Positions 23,659-31,420 of a stretch of DNA of 64,000 nucleotides are shown piece by piece; positions within the stretch are counted from its first letter, which is position 1, and each line of letters begins with the position of its first letter. This DNA is from Paenarthrobacter nitroguajacolicus (GTDB lineage: Bacteria > Actinomycetota > Actinomycetes > Actinomycetales > Micrococcaceae). Made by a program: the position numbers and the translations under genes. Under the pieces are notes generated by a model. It was not told the origin of the DNA and made no database searches. It saw nothing but the letters and a program-made list of their open reading frames with translations. The DNA is taken from assembly GCF_029952445.1 (NCBI RefSeq), contig NZ_JAQPPK010000002.1:62001-126000 (forward strand), given 5' to 3'.

Positions 23659-24366
23659 GGGACCGGCGTCGAGGGTTCTGTACCTTCACCACCCACTTTG
23701 CCGACGCCAAACCCGCAAAGTAACCCAAAAAGGTTGAATTCAGGGCGTTCCAAGTTCAAAGAAGGTGGTGACGGTACGGCCACCCGGCACAACTCCCTGT
23801 TCCCACCCAACAGGCTCCCGAAGGATGAGCGACCGGCCGCCCCGGGGAGGACCGGGCGCCTGGGGAGGGACCGGCGTCGAGGGTTCTGTACCTCCACCAC
23901 CCACTTTGCCGACGCCAAACCCGCAAAGTAACCCAAAAAGGTTGACTACAGGGCGTTCCAAGTCCAAAGAGGGTGGTGACGGTACGCCCACCCGGCACAA
24001 CTCCCTGTTCCCACCCAACAGGCTCCCGAAGGATGAGCGACCGGCCGCCCCGGGGAGGACCGGGCGCCTGGGGAGGACCGGCCGCCCCGGCAGGGACCGG
24101 CGTCGTGGGTTCTGTACCTTCATCACCCACTTTGCGGCCGCCAAACCCGCAAAGTAACCCCAAAAAGGTTGAATACAGGGCGTTCCAAGTCCAAAGAAGG
24201 TGGTGACGGTACGTCGGCCGCCCCGGGGAGGACCGGGTGCCCGGGCAGGGACCGGCGTCGAGGGTTCTGTACCTTCACCACCCACTTTGCCGCCGCCAAA
24301 CCCGCAAAGTAACCCAAAAAGGTTGATCCCAGGGCCAAGAAGAGTCCAAATACGGTGGCGAAGGGA
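23659..24366. repeat. Array of four imperfect structured repeats (about 155-226 bp units)
   Basis: Units begin at 23661, 23869, 24095 and 24250 with GACCGGCGTCG followed by GGGTTCTGTACC. Each holds an inner hairpin ACTTTGC...GCAAAGT and, except the last copy where it is altered, an outer stem TACCTTCACCACC...GGTGGTGACGGTA (23681-23693 with 23764-23776 in unit 1). Spacing between units (208, 226, 155) is not a multiple of three, so open frames across it are not conserved proteins. It fills the divergent gap between the DUF5666-like gene and the regulator gene. Function unknown; a structured RNA or a protein-binding array are both possible. Confidence 0.8.
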
Positions 24367-24400
24367 CGCACGGAGGACTCCTACCTCGCTAGTGTTGACT

Positions 24401-24418
24401 TCACAGCGTCCTCACAGG
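24401..24418 (+). promoter_or_regulatory. PhoP-type direct repeat upstream of the response regulator
   Basis: TCACAGC, 4 bp, TCACAGG. This is the direct-repeat layout bound by Mycobacterium tuberculosis PhoP (two TCACAGC motifs with a 4-bp gap). TTGACT at 24395-24400 lies directly before it. It stands 44 bp before the regulator start and suggests autoregulation. Confidence 0.65.
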
Positions 24419-24461
24419 ACCGGCAAAGCGCCGGCAAACCAGCAGAACGGAGAGTTGTCCC

Positions 24462-25202
24462 ATGGCCTCCTCGCACTCCATGACGAACAACCTTCCCCAG
24501 CTCTCCCACCCGGACGGCTCCCCCATCCGCGCCCTGGTGGTGGATGACGAACCCAGCCTTGCCGAACTCATGAGCATGGGGCTTCGGATGGCGGGGTGGT
24601 CGGTGGCTGTTGCTGGCGACGGACCCGCAGCCGTGAAGCTCGCAAAGGACTTCCGCCCCGATGTCCTGGTGCTCGATGTCATGCTGCCCGGATTCGACGG
24701 CGTGGAGGTCCTGAACCGTATCCGCGCCTTCGCCCCTGAAGTTCCCGCGCTGTTCCTGACCGCCAAGGACGCCGTGCAGGACCGCATTGTTGGCCTGGCT
24801 GCCGGCGGCGACGATTACGTCACCAAGCCCTTCAGCATGGAAGAGGTGCTCCTGCGACTCCACCGCCTGGTCCAGCGTTCCGGCGTGGCAGCCATGGACA
24901 CCGCAGAACTGGTGGTGGGCGACCTCACCCTGAATGTGGACACCCGTGAAGTGACAAGGGCCGGAGAGGACATCACCCTCACCGCCACCCAGTTCGAGCT
25001 CCTGCGCTACCTCATGGAAAACCCCAAACGCGTGGTCAGCAAGGCCCAGATCCTGGACCGCGTCTGGGACTACGACTTCGGCGGACAAGCCAACATCGTG
25101 GAGTTGTACATTTCCTACCTCCGCAAAAAGATCGAGGCAAACCACCCAGCCATGATCCACACCGTCCGTGGTGCCGGATACGTCATCAAACCTGCGGACT
25201 AG
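24462..25202 (+). CDS. OmpR-family response regulator, PhoP-like
   Basis: A 246-residue response regulator. Residues 20-135 are a receiver with VVDDEP for magnesium, phospho-acceptor Asp72 in LVLDVMLPG and Lys122 in TKPF. Residues 150-245 are a winged helix (LTATQFELLRYLMENP, then IVELYISYLRKKI and VRGAGYVI). The start has GGAGAG 7 bases upstream. It lies 3 bp from its histidine kinase. The TCACAG direct repeats before itself and before the operon at 28051 match the PhoP site of mycobacteria, so a PhoP/TrcR-like regulator of the cell envelope is the best reading. Confidence 0.9.
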   Translation: MASSHSMTNNLPQLSHPDGSPIRALVVDDEPSLAELMSMGLRMAGWSVAVAGDGPAAVKLAKDFRPDVLVLDVMLPGFDGVEVLNRIRAFAPEVPALFLTAKDAVQDRIVGLAAGGDDYVTKPFSMEEVLLRLHRLVQRSGVAAMDTAELVVGDLTLNVDTREVTRAGEDITLTATQFELLRYLMENPKRVVSKAQILDRVWDYDFGGQANIVELYISYLRKKIEANHPAMIHTVRGAGYVIKPAD

Positions 25203-25205
25203 GCG

Positions 25206-26702
25206 TTGAGTTCCCTCTCAGGGGTTGCCCGGAACACGAAACGGAGTTGGCTGAACCCCTCCACGTGGCACCTTCGCACCCGGCTGGTATTGGTGGCCAT
25301 GGCATTGCTGGTGGCAATTTGCGGCGCCGTGGGCCTTGTCAGCTACGCGTCAATGGACATGGTGTTCAACAGGCAGCTGGACAAGCAGTTGGAGGAGGCG
25401 TCCAGTCGCGCCAACGACTTCGGCAGGCCGCCCTCGGGCTTTCCGAATTCGCCGACCGGAAGGCCGGACCCGCTGGAAGCACGCGGCCAGGCAGCAGGCA
25501 CCCTGAACGCCCGGATCGTGGGATCCACCGTGCGCAGCTCGGGCCTGATCGACGCCCAAGGCAACCGAGGTTCCCTTTCCGACGCCGATGAGCAGCTGCT
25601 GCTGTCGCTCCCCCGGGACAACCGGCCAGTAGACCGGTCCTTGTCCAACGGCGACTACCGCCTGGTTGCCGTGGAAACGAACGGAGACGTGATCGTCACT
25701 GGCCTGCCGTTGTCCGACAAGCAGAGCGCGGAGGCGTCGCTGGTCTGGACCATGGTGTTGGTTTCCCTGGGCGGCCTGGTGGTGATCGGCCTGGTGGGGA
25801 CCGTGATCATCCGGCGCACCATGCGGCCGCTGGAGCAGCTCTCCGAGGTCGCGACAAAGGTCTCGCGATTACCGCTCGACGCCGGTGAAGTGGCACTTGC
25901 GGTGCGGGTACCGCCGTCGGCCTCCCACCCGGGAACTGAAGTTGGCAGCGTTGGTTACGCCCTGAACCTCATGCTGAACAACGTATCCAGTGCGCTGGAA
26001 GCCCGGCAGGAGAGCGAAACCAAGGTGCGGCAGTTTGTTGCCGATGCCTCGCACGAACTGCGGACGCCACTGACGGCCATCCGCGGCTACACCGAACTGC
26101 TGCGGATGACCGAGACCTTCACGGACGATGGCAGGAAGTCCCTCGCCCGGGTCCAAAGCCAGTCCGAACGGATGACCACGTTGGTAGAAGACCTGTTGCT
26201 GCTGGCACGGCTGGATGAAGGCCAGCCCGTGAAAGTCACGGACGTGGACCTGACGCAGCTGGTGATCGAGACCGTAAGCGACGAGAAAGTCATGGCCCCG
26301 GACCATATCTGGCAACTCATGCTGCCGGACGAACCCATCACCGTCCGCGGTGACGCCACGCAGCTGCACCAGGTGTTGGCCAATCTGCTCTCGAACGCCC
26401 GGAAGCACACGGACGCCGGCACCAAGGTGGTCACCGGCGTCATGCTGTCAGCCGACGGCAGCGCCATCGTGACCGTAACGGACAACGGGCCAGGCATTCC
26501 CGAGGATTTCCAGGGCCGGATTTTCTCCCGATTTGCCCGTGCCGATGCCGCGCGATCGGGGTCCGAGGGCACCTCGGGACTGGGGTTGTCGATTGTGGAA
26601 TCCATCGTTGAAGCGCACGGCGGAAGCGTGGAAGTGACCTCGAGGCCGGGACGCACGGAGTTTGCCGTGCACCTTCCCACAGTCAAGAGCGAATCAATGT
26701 AA
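25206..26702 (+). CDS. Sensor histidine kinase, partner of the PhoP-like regulator
   Basis: A 498-residue sensor. A first helix (LVLVAMALLVAICGAVGLV) near residue 30, an extracellular domain of about 130 residues, and a second helix (TMVLVSLGGLVVIGLVGTVII) lead into a HAMP region. The phospho-acceptor is His283 in DASHELRTPLTAI, followed by the ATPase with NLLSNARKH, DNGPGIP and GLGLSIV. TTG at 25206 is used, 3 bp after the regulator stop; the frame has no ATG before the first helix. Extracellular signal unknown. Confidence 0.9.
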   Translation: MSSLSGVARNTKRSWLNPSTWHLRTRLVLVAMALLVAICGAVGLVSYASMDMVFNRQLDKQLEEASSRANDFGRPPSGFPNSPTGRPDPLEARGQAAGTLNARIVGSTVRSSGLIDAQGNRGSLSDADEQLLLSLPRDNRPVDRSLSNGDYRLVAVETNGDVIVTGLPLSDKQSAEASLVWTMVLVSLGGLVVIGLVGTVIIRRTMRPLEQLSEVATKVSRLPLDAGEVALAVRVPPSASHPGTEVGSVGYALNLMLNNVSSALEARQESETKVRQFVADASHELRTPLTAIRGYTELLRMTETFTDDGRKSLARVQSQSERMTTLVEDLLLLARLDEGQPVKVTDVDLTQLVIETVSDEKVMAPDHIWQLMLPDEPITVRGDATQLHQVLANLLSNARKHTDAGTKVVTGVMLSADGSAIVTVTDNGPGIPEDFQGRIFSRFARADAARSGSEGTSGLGLSIVESIVEAHGGSVEVTSRPGRTEFAVHLPTVKSESM

Positions 26703-26784
26703 CGACTCCGGCAAGGCGACTCACCGGCGTCGTGATCTCTGTTACCTAAATGTGACTTCTGCGGAAACCTCCTGTACCGTCGAA

Positions 26785-26986
26785 AGGGTGGGTCGCCCCA
26801 AATGGCCCACATCCGGGATGCGCCGAGCTCTGCCACTTCCCGGAGTCCGTTCCTACTCCGAGGCAGAGACGGGGGACCCAGAGTCTCCGGGCCCAGGCAT
26901 TTGCCGGCCCTAGGGGTGAAGCCGCAGCGTGACGCGCGGCCGGATGGCCTCATCCGAACCCGACAGCTAACTCCGCAGGCGCTGAG
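26785..26986 (+). ncRNA. c-di-AMP riboswitch (ydaO-yuaA leader)
   Basis: The 200 bases before the lysozyme-like gene carry the hallmarks of the ydaO class: GGTCGCCC near the 5' end, the GGCAGAGACGGGGGACCCA segment, AGGGGTGAAGCCGC, and the late block GAACCCGACAGCTAACTCCG followed by CAGGC. Actinobacterial members of the class precede cell-wall hydrolases and resuscitation-promoting factors, and the next gene is of that kind. High c-di-AMP would switch the gene off. Ends of the element are approximate. Confidence 0.9.
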
Positions 26987-26998
26987 AGGTAATCACAC

Positions 26999-27865
26999 AT
27001 GTCTGAACTTAACGATCAGACGCGCCCTTCGGCGCGTCACCGCGACCAGAACGAATCCACGTTGACCAAGTCGCAGTCCGTCCTCAAGAAGGCCGCCCGC
27101 GAGGGCAAGTCCCGTAACCGCATGAACGTTGTGGCCGGCATTATCGCTGCCGCACTGGGCGTTGCATCACTGGGTACCGCCGCCAACGCCGCTCTTACGC
27201 TTCCCGAGGCCAGCCGCGTGGCTGAAGCCCGGACCGCTGCCGAAACCAGCAACAACAAGGCAGCTGAGGAAGCCGCGGCCGCCAAGAAGGCTGCCGATGA
27301 GAAGGCTGCTGCTGCCAAGAAGGCAGCGGACGAAAAGGCTGCTGCCGCCAAGGCCGCCGCTGACAAGGCTGCAGCTGAAAAGGCCGCCGCCGATAAAGCC
27401 GCTGCTGACCAGGCCGCCGCTGCGCAGGCAGCTGCTGAAAAGGCCGCTGCAGACCAAGCCGCAGCCGAAAAGGCCGCAGCTGACGCCGCCGCCAAGCAAG
27501 CAGCCGACGCCGCTGCCGCCCAGGCTGCAGCCGCTGCCGCTGTTCCTGTAGCAGTTGACGATCCCGCTGCCGCCAAGGCTTACGCTGCCAGCATTCTTGG
27601 CAGCTATGGCTGGAGTGCTTCTGAGATGACAGCCCTGAACGCCCTGTGGGAGAAGGAATCCAACTGGCGCACCACGGCAACCAACGCTTCCAGCGGTGCA
27701 TACGGCATTGTCCAGTCCTTGCCTGCCTCCAAGATGGCGAGCGCCGGCGCTGACTGGCAGACCAACTACCAGACCCAGATCAAGTGGGGCCTGAACTACA
27801 TCAAGGAACGCTACGGATCCCCGTCGGCTGCCCTGGCCTTCCACTTGGCCAACAACTGGTACTAA
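26999..27865 (+). CDS. Exported lysozyme-like / transglycosylase protein with Ala-Lys coiled repeat
   Basis: A 288-residue protein. An N-terminal region and one export or anchor helix (VVAGIIAAALGVASLGTAANA, residues 44-64) precede about 110 residues of repeated AAxKAAADKAAA units that predict a long helix. The last 95 residues are a lysozyme/SLT-like fold with LWEKESNW (Glu218 or Glu220 as catalytic acid), GAYGIVQ and WGLNYIKERYGSP, as in resuscitation-promoting and transglycosylase-like proteins. It would cut peptidoglycan outside the membrane. Control by the c-di-AMP riboswitch links it to cell-wall homeostasis. Confidence 0.85.
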   Translation: MSELNDQTRPSARHRDQNESTLTKSQSVLKKAAREGKSRNRMNVVAGIIAAALGVASLGTAANAALTLPEASRVAEARTAAETSNNKAAEEAAAAKKAADEKAAAAKKAADEKAAAAKAAADKAAAEKAAADKAAADQAAAAQAAAEKAAADQAAAEKAAADAAAKQAADAAAAQAAAAAAVPVAVDDPAAAKAYAASILGSYGWSASEMTALNALWEKESNWRTTATNASSGAYGIVQSLPASKMASAGADWQTNYQTQIKWGLNYIKERYGSPSAALAFHLANNWY

Positions 27866-27893
27866 GCCAAAAAGTTCCGAACAGCCGCTCCCG

Positions 27894-27938
27894 GTCCCGC
27901 CTTCCGCACCAACCCCAACTGGTGCGGACAGCGGGAAC
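27894..27938 (+). terminator. Terminator of the lysozyme-like gene
   Basis: CCGCACCA at 27904-27911 pairs perfectly with TGGTGCGG at 27920-27927 around an 8-base loop, inside a second stem TCCCGC/GCGGGA. It lies 28 bp after the stop codon. Confidence 0.75.
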
Positions 27939-27989
27939 GGGGGCGGCTTTCGCGTGTCCGGACCCGTCACAGCCACGAACCCGCCACAG

Positions 27990-28007
27990 TCACAGTCCCG
28001 TCACAGC
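27990..28007 (+). promoter_or_regulatory. PhoP-type direct repeat upstream of the glycosylation operon
   Basis: TCACAGT, 4 bp, TCACAGC, with a further TCACAGC at 27967-27973. The layout equals that at 24401-24418 before the response regulator. It lies 44 bp before the start of the GT2-GtrA gene. Confidence 0.65.
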
Positions 28008-28050
28008 TTCCGCCTAAAGCCCTCACAATCGGCAGCCCCACTCTGGATCC

Positions 28051-29400
28051 ATGACGCTCATCGATCCCGCCACCAGTGCGCTGCCGAACCCCGCCCACGC
28101 GGGGCACTTCGCCGCTCCTGCCTTGCCCCTTCGGCAGCCGCGGCGCTCTCCCGTGGACACCCGGACCACGGTTCCCGTCCTGGACGTCACCATCCCCGTC
28201 CACAACGAGGAAAAGGACCTCGAGGAATGCCTGCGTCGCCTCCACGGCCACCTCGTGGACACCTTTCCGCATACGTTCCGCATTACGGTGGCGGACAACG
28301 CCAGCACTGACAGCACGCTCAAGATCGCCGAGCGCATGGCCCGCGAGCTGCCCGAACTTACGGTCAAGCGGTTCGAGGAGAAGGGCCGCGGCAACGCCCT
28401 CCGCCAAGTCTGGCTGGCCTCGCCGTCCCCGGTCCTGGCGTACATGGATGTGGATCTCTCCACTGATCTCGCTGCGCTGGCGCCACTCCTGGCGCCCTTG
28501 ATCTCCGGCCATTCGGATTTGGCCATCGGCACCCGGCTGGCCCGCACGTCCCGCGTGGTCCGCGGACCCAAGCGCGAGTTCGTCTCCCGGAGCTACAACG
28601 TCCTCCTGCACACCCTGATGGGTGCACGCTTCTCCGACGCACAGTGCGGATTCAAAGCTATCCGCGCGGACGTGGCACATCAACTGCTGCCGCACACCCT
28701 GGACAACGCCTGGTTCTTCGACACCGAACTCCTCGTCGTGGCCGAACGCTGCGGCCTGCGCGTCCACGAGGTCCCCGTCGACTGGACGGACGATCCCAAC
28801 TCAAGTGTCGACGTCGTACGGACCGCCGTGGCCGACCTCCGCGGCATGGCGCGCCTGACGCGCGACCTCGTCACAGGACGCATCCCGGTCCCCGAGCTCC
28901 GGGCAGCATTGGCCCGCGGTCCCCTCCCGGCGTCCTCGCGTACCTCCGAATCGACGCCACGCACCAGCCTGTTCGGACAGCTGGTCCGCTTCGGTTTCAT
29001 CGGGGCCGCCTCCACGGTGGCGTACCTGCTGATCTTCCTGTTCTGCCGCGGCTTCCTGGACCCGCAGCTGGCAAACTTCCTGGCGCTGATCATCACCGCG
29101 ATCGCCAACACCGCAGCCAATCGCCGCTTCACCTTCGGCATCCACGGCGGAAACGCTGCACGGCACCACTTTGAGGGACTGATCGTGTTCGGCATCGGCC
29201 TGGCGCTCACCTCCGGTGCGCTAGCCCTGGTGCATGGAACCACGACGCCGGACCGCTGGCTTGAGGTGGCCACTGTAGTTGGTGCCAACCTCGCCGCAAC
29301 CGTGGCCAGGTTCCTGCTGTTCCGGCTGTGGGTCTTCCGCCGGCCAGCTGCGCCCGCGACCACCATCACCGACAAGACCACCGAGGTGGCAGCGAAATGA
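28051..29400 (+). CDS. Fusion of GT2 polyprenyl-phosphate sugar synthase and GtrA flippase domain
   Basis: A 449-residue protein. Residues 40-280 are a family 2 glycosyltransferase of dolichol-phosphate-mannose-synthase type (TIPVHNEEKDLEECLRRL, VADNASTDSTL, the metal-binding YMDVDLSTDL, and AQCGFKAIRADV). Residues 305-435 carry four helices of the GtrA family, starting LVRFGFIGAASTVAYLLIFL. The first part would load a sugar on a polyprenyl phosphate in the cytoplasm and GtrA would move it across. Elsewhere these are separate genes. It overlaps the first GT-C gene by 4 bp. Confidence 0.88.
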   Translation: MTLIDPATSALPNPAHAGHFAAPALPLRQPRRSPVDTRTTVPVLDVTIPVHNEEKDLEECLRRLHGHLVDTFPHTFRITVADNASTDSTLKIAERMARELPELTVKRFEEKGRGNALRQVWLASPSPVLAYMDVDLSTDLAALAPLLAPLISGHSDLAIGTRLARTSRVVRGPKREFVSRSYNVLLHTLMGARFSDAQCGFKAIRADVAHQLLPHTLDNAWFFDTELLVVAERCGLRVHEVPVDWTDDPNSSVDVVRTAVADLRGMARLTRDLVTGRIPVPELRAALARGPLPASSRTSESTPRTSLFGQLVRFGFIGAASTVAYLLIFLFCRGFLDPQLANFLALIITAIANTAANRRFTFGIHGGNAARHHFEGLIVFGIGLALTSGALALVHGTTTPDRWLEVATVVGANLAATVARFLLFRLWVFRRPAAPATTITDKTTEVAAK

Positions 29401-31418
29401 TCACAGCCCTCCAGCCAGGCAATACGACCGCAAGCAACGAGCCTGTGCGCAGCGACCGAACGCAATCGCGGCTCCAAGGGATCCTGTTCGGCGGGCAGGC
29501 CCGCTGGGTACGCCCCTCGGCATTCGGACTCTTGGTGGCCACGGGATTCCTCTACCTTTGGAACCTGGCGGCCACCGGCTACGGCAACTCCTTCTATGCC
29601 GCCGCCATCCAGGCAGGCACCAAGGACTGGACCGCGCTACTGTTCGGATCGTTGGATGCCGGCAACGCGATCACAGTGGACAAACCACCAGCGTCCCTCT
29701 GGATTCCCGCGCTCGCCGGCAGGATCTTCGGCTTCTCGCCCACCAGCATGTTGGTTCCGCAGGCACTCATGGGGGTTGCCGCCGTCGGACTGTTGTATCT
29801 GGCGGTCAAGCGCGTGTCCGGACCCGCAGCGGGTCTCATCGCCGGGGCCGCGCTGGCCCTGACTCCTGTGGCCGCGCTGATGTTCCGCTTCAACAACCCC
29901 GACGCAATGCTCACCCTCTGCTTGGTACTGGCTGCCTATTTGACCACCCGCGCCATTGAAAAGGCGGGCTGGAAATGGCTGGCTGCCGCGGGCGCTGTGA
30001 TTGGCCTGGCGTTCCTGTCCAAGATGCTCCAGGGCTTCCTGATCGTGCCCGGGCTCGCGCTCGCCTATCTGTGGGCGGCCCCGACGACCCTCCGCAACAG
30101 GGTCCTGCACCTCCTTGCCGCGGCTGCGGGGATCGTGGCAGTGGCCGGGACGTACGTTTCGATCTTCCAGCTGACTCCTGCGTCGGCCCGACCGTACATG
30201 GCTGGTTCGGAGGGCAACAGCTTCCTTGAACTTACGTTCGGCTACAACGGATTGGGACGCATCACCGGTTCGGGCGAGGGTGGGGCAGGTGGCATGCCGG
30301 GCGGTGCGGGTGGCATGCCGGGCGGTGCGGGTGGCGCCGGTGGTGGCAACGGAGGCTTCGGTGGCGCCGCCGGGTTGGACCGGATGTTCGGAACGAGCTT
30401 CGGCGGTGAAATCTCCTGGCTGCTGCCGGCGGCGCTGATCCTGCTCATCGCCGGGCTGTGGTTTACCCGCCGCGAAGCCAGGACCTCCAAGAGCCGCGCA
30501 GCCCTGCTGATGTGGGGTGGTTGGCTGGTGGTAACGGCTGGAATCTTCAGCTTCATGAGCGGCATCGTCCACCCGTACTACGCCGTTGCGTTGGCACCGG
30601 CCATCGCTGCGCTCGTTGGCATTGGCTGCGTTGAACTGTGGCGCGGCCGGTCCTCCTGGGCCGCTCGGATCGTCCTGGCCGTGGTGGTTCTCGGAAGCGC
30701 GCTCTGGTCTGCCGTGCTGCTGGGACGCGACACTGCGTGGCTGCCGTGGCTGCGGATCACCGTGGTGGTCCTCGGCGTGCTCGCTGCCCTCGCCCTGCTG
30801 CTCCGCGTCGATCAGCTTGGCGCCTCCACGCTCAAGGGCACCTTGCGGCGTTTGCCTGCTGCCGCCGTCGTGGTTGTTTCGTTGCTGGCGGGCGGACTGG
30901 GGACCGGCGCGTGGACCGTCGCCACCGCCGCGACTCCCCACTCCGGTTCAATTCCGACGTCGGGACCTGCCGGCGCGGCCAGCGGTGGCTTTGGTGCCCG
31001 GGCCGGAACGGACGGCCGGACCCGGGATCCTGGAGCCACGCAGAACGGGCTCGGCGGCGGACCTGGCGGTGGAAGCACAGCCAGCACCGAACTGACGGCG
31101 TTGCTGAAGTCGACCACCACCAAGTGGTCCGCGATCGTCTCCGGAGCAACCCAGGCTGCTGACCTGGAACTCGCGACGAACACCAGCGTGATCGCACTCG
31201 GAGGGTGGAACGGCGGCGACCCGTACCCCACCCTGGCGCAGTTCCAGGAGATGGTGGACAACGGCCAAGTCAGCTACTTCATCGCCGGAGGTGGCATGGG
31301 TGGCGGAGGCATGGCTGGAGGTGGCCGTGGCGGCAACTCCGAGGTCGCAGCCTGGGTGGCGGCGAACTATGAGGCCCAGACCGTCGGCAGCACCACCGTC
31401 TACAAGCTGGTGAACTGA
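29397..31418 (+). CDS. GT-C glycosyltransferase (GT39/YkcB-like), first paralogue
   Basis: A 673-residue polytopic protein. AITVDKPPASLWIPAL in the first external loop and ALMFRFNNPDAMLTL are the family pattern, followed by many helices and Gly-rich external stretches (GGAGGMPGG and others). The C-terminal domain contains TLAQFQEMVDNGQVSYFIAGG and would be outside the membrane. Such enzymes transfer a sugar from a polyprenyl carrier to an external acceptor. ATG at 29397 (ATGA overlap) is chosen over the longer reading. Its neighbour is a full-length paralogue. Confidence 0.87.
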   Translation: MITALQPGNTTASNEPVRSDRTQSRLQGILFGGQARWVRPSAFGLLVATGFLYLWNLAATGYGNSFYAAAIQAGTKDWTALLFGSLDAGNAITVDKPPASLWIPALAGRIFGFSPTSMLVPQALMGVAAVGLLYLAVKRVSGPAAGLIAGAALALTPVAALMFRFNNPDAMLTLCLVLAAYLTTRAIEKAGWKWLAAAGAVIGLAFLSKMLQGFLIVPGLALAYLWAAPTTLRNRVLHLLAAAAGIVAVAGTYVSIFQLTPASARPYMAGSEGNSFLELTFGYNGLGRITGSGEGGAGGMPGGAGGMPGGAGGAGGGNGGFGGAAGLDRMFGTSFGGEISWLLPAALILLIAGLWFTRREARTSKSRAALLMWGGWLVVTAGIFSFMSGIVHPYYAVALAPAIAALVGIGCVELWRGRSSWAARIVLAVVVLGSALWSAVLLGRDTAWLPWLRITVVVLGVLAALALLLRVDQLGASTLKGTLRRLPAAAVVVVSLLAGGLGTGAWTVATAATPHSGSIPTSGPAGAASGGFGARAGTDGRTRDPGATQNGLGGGPGGGSTASTELTALLKSTTTKWSAIVSGATQAADLELATNTSVIALGGWNGGDPYPTLAQFQEMVDNGQVSYFIAGGGMGGGGMAGGGRGGNSEVAAWVAANYEAQTVGSTTVYKLVN

Positions 31419-31420
31419 GA

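Noticed and set aside
23740..24285. A 181-codon frame in the repeat array that looks like a Pro/Arg/Gly protein
   Set aside because: Repeat periods of 208, 226 and 155 bp shift the frame at each unit, so the frame is not conserved between copies.
23659..24366. Repeat array considered as CRISPR
   Set aside because: Repeats are about 155-226 bp and almost continuous, with no short repeats and unique spacers of equal length and no cas genes.
27037..27576. A 179-codon Ala-rich minus frame
   Set aside because: Antisense to the Ala/Lys repeat of the lysozyme-like gene.
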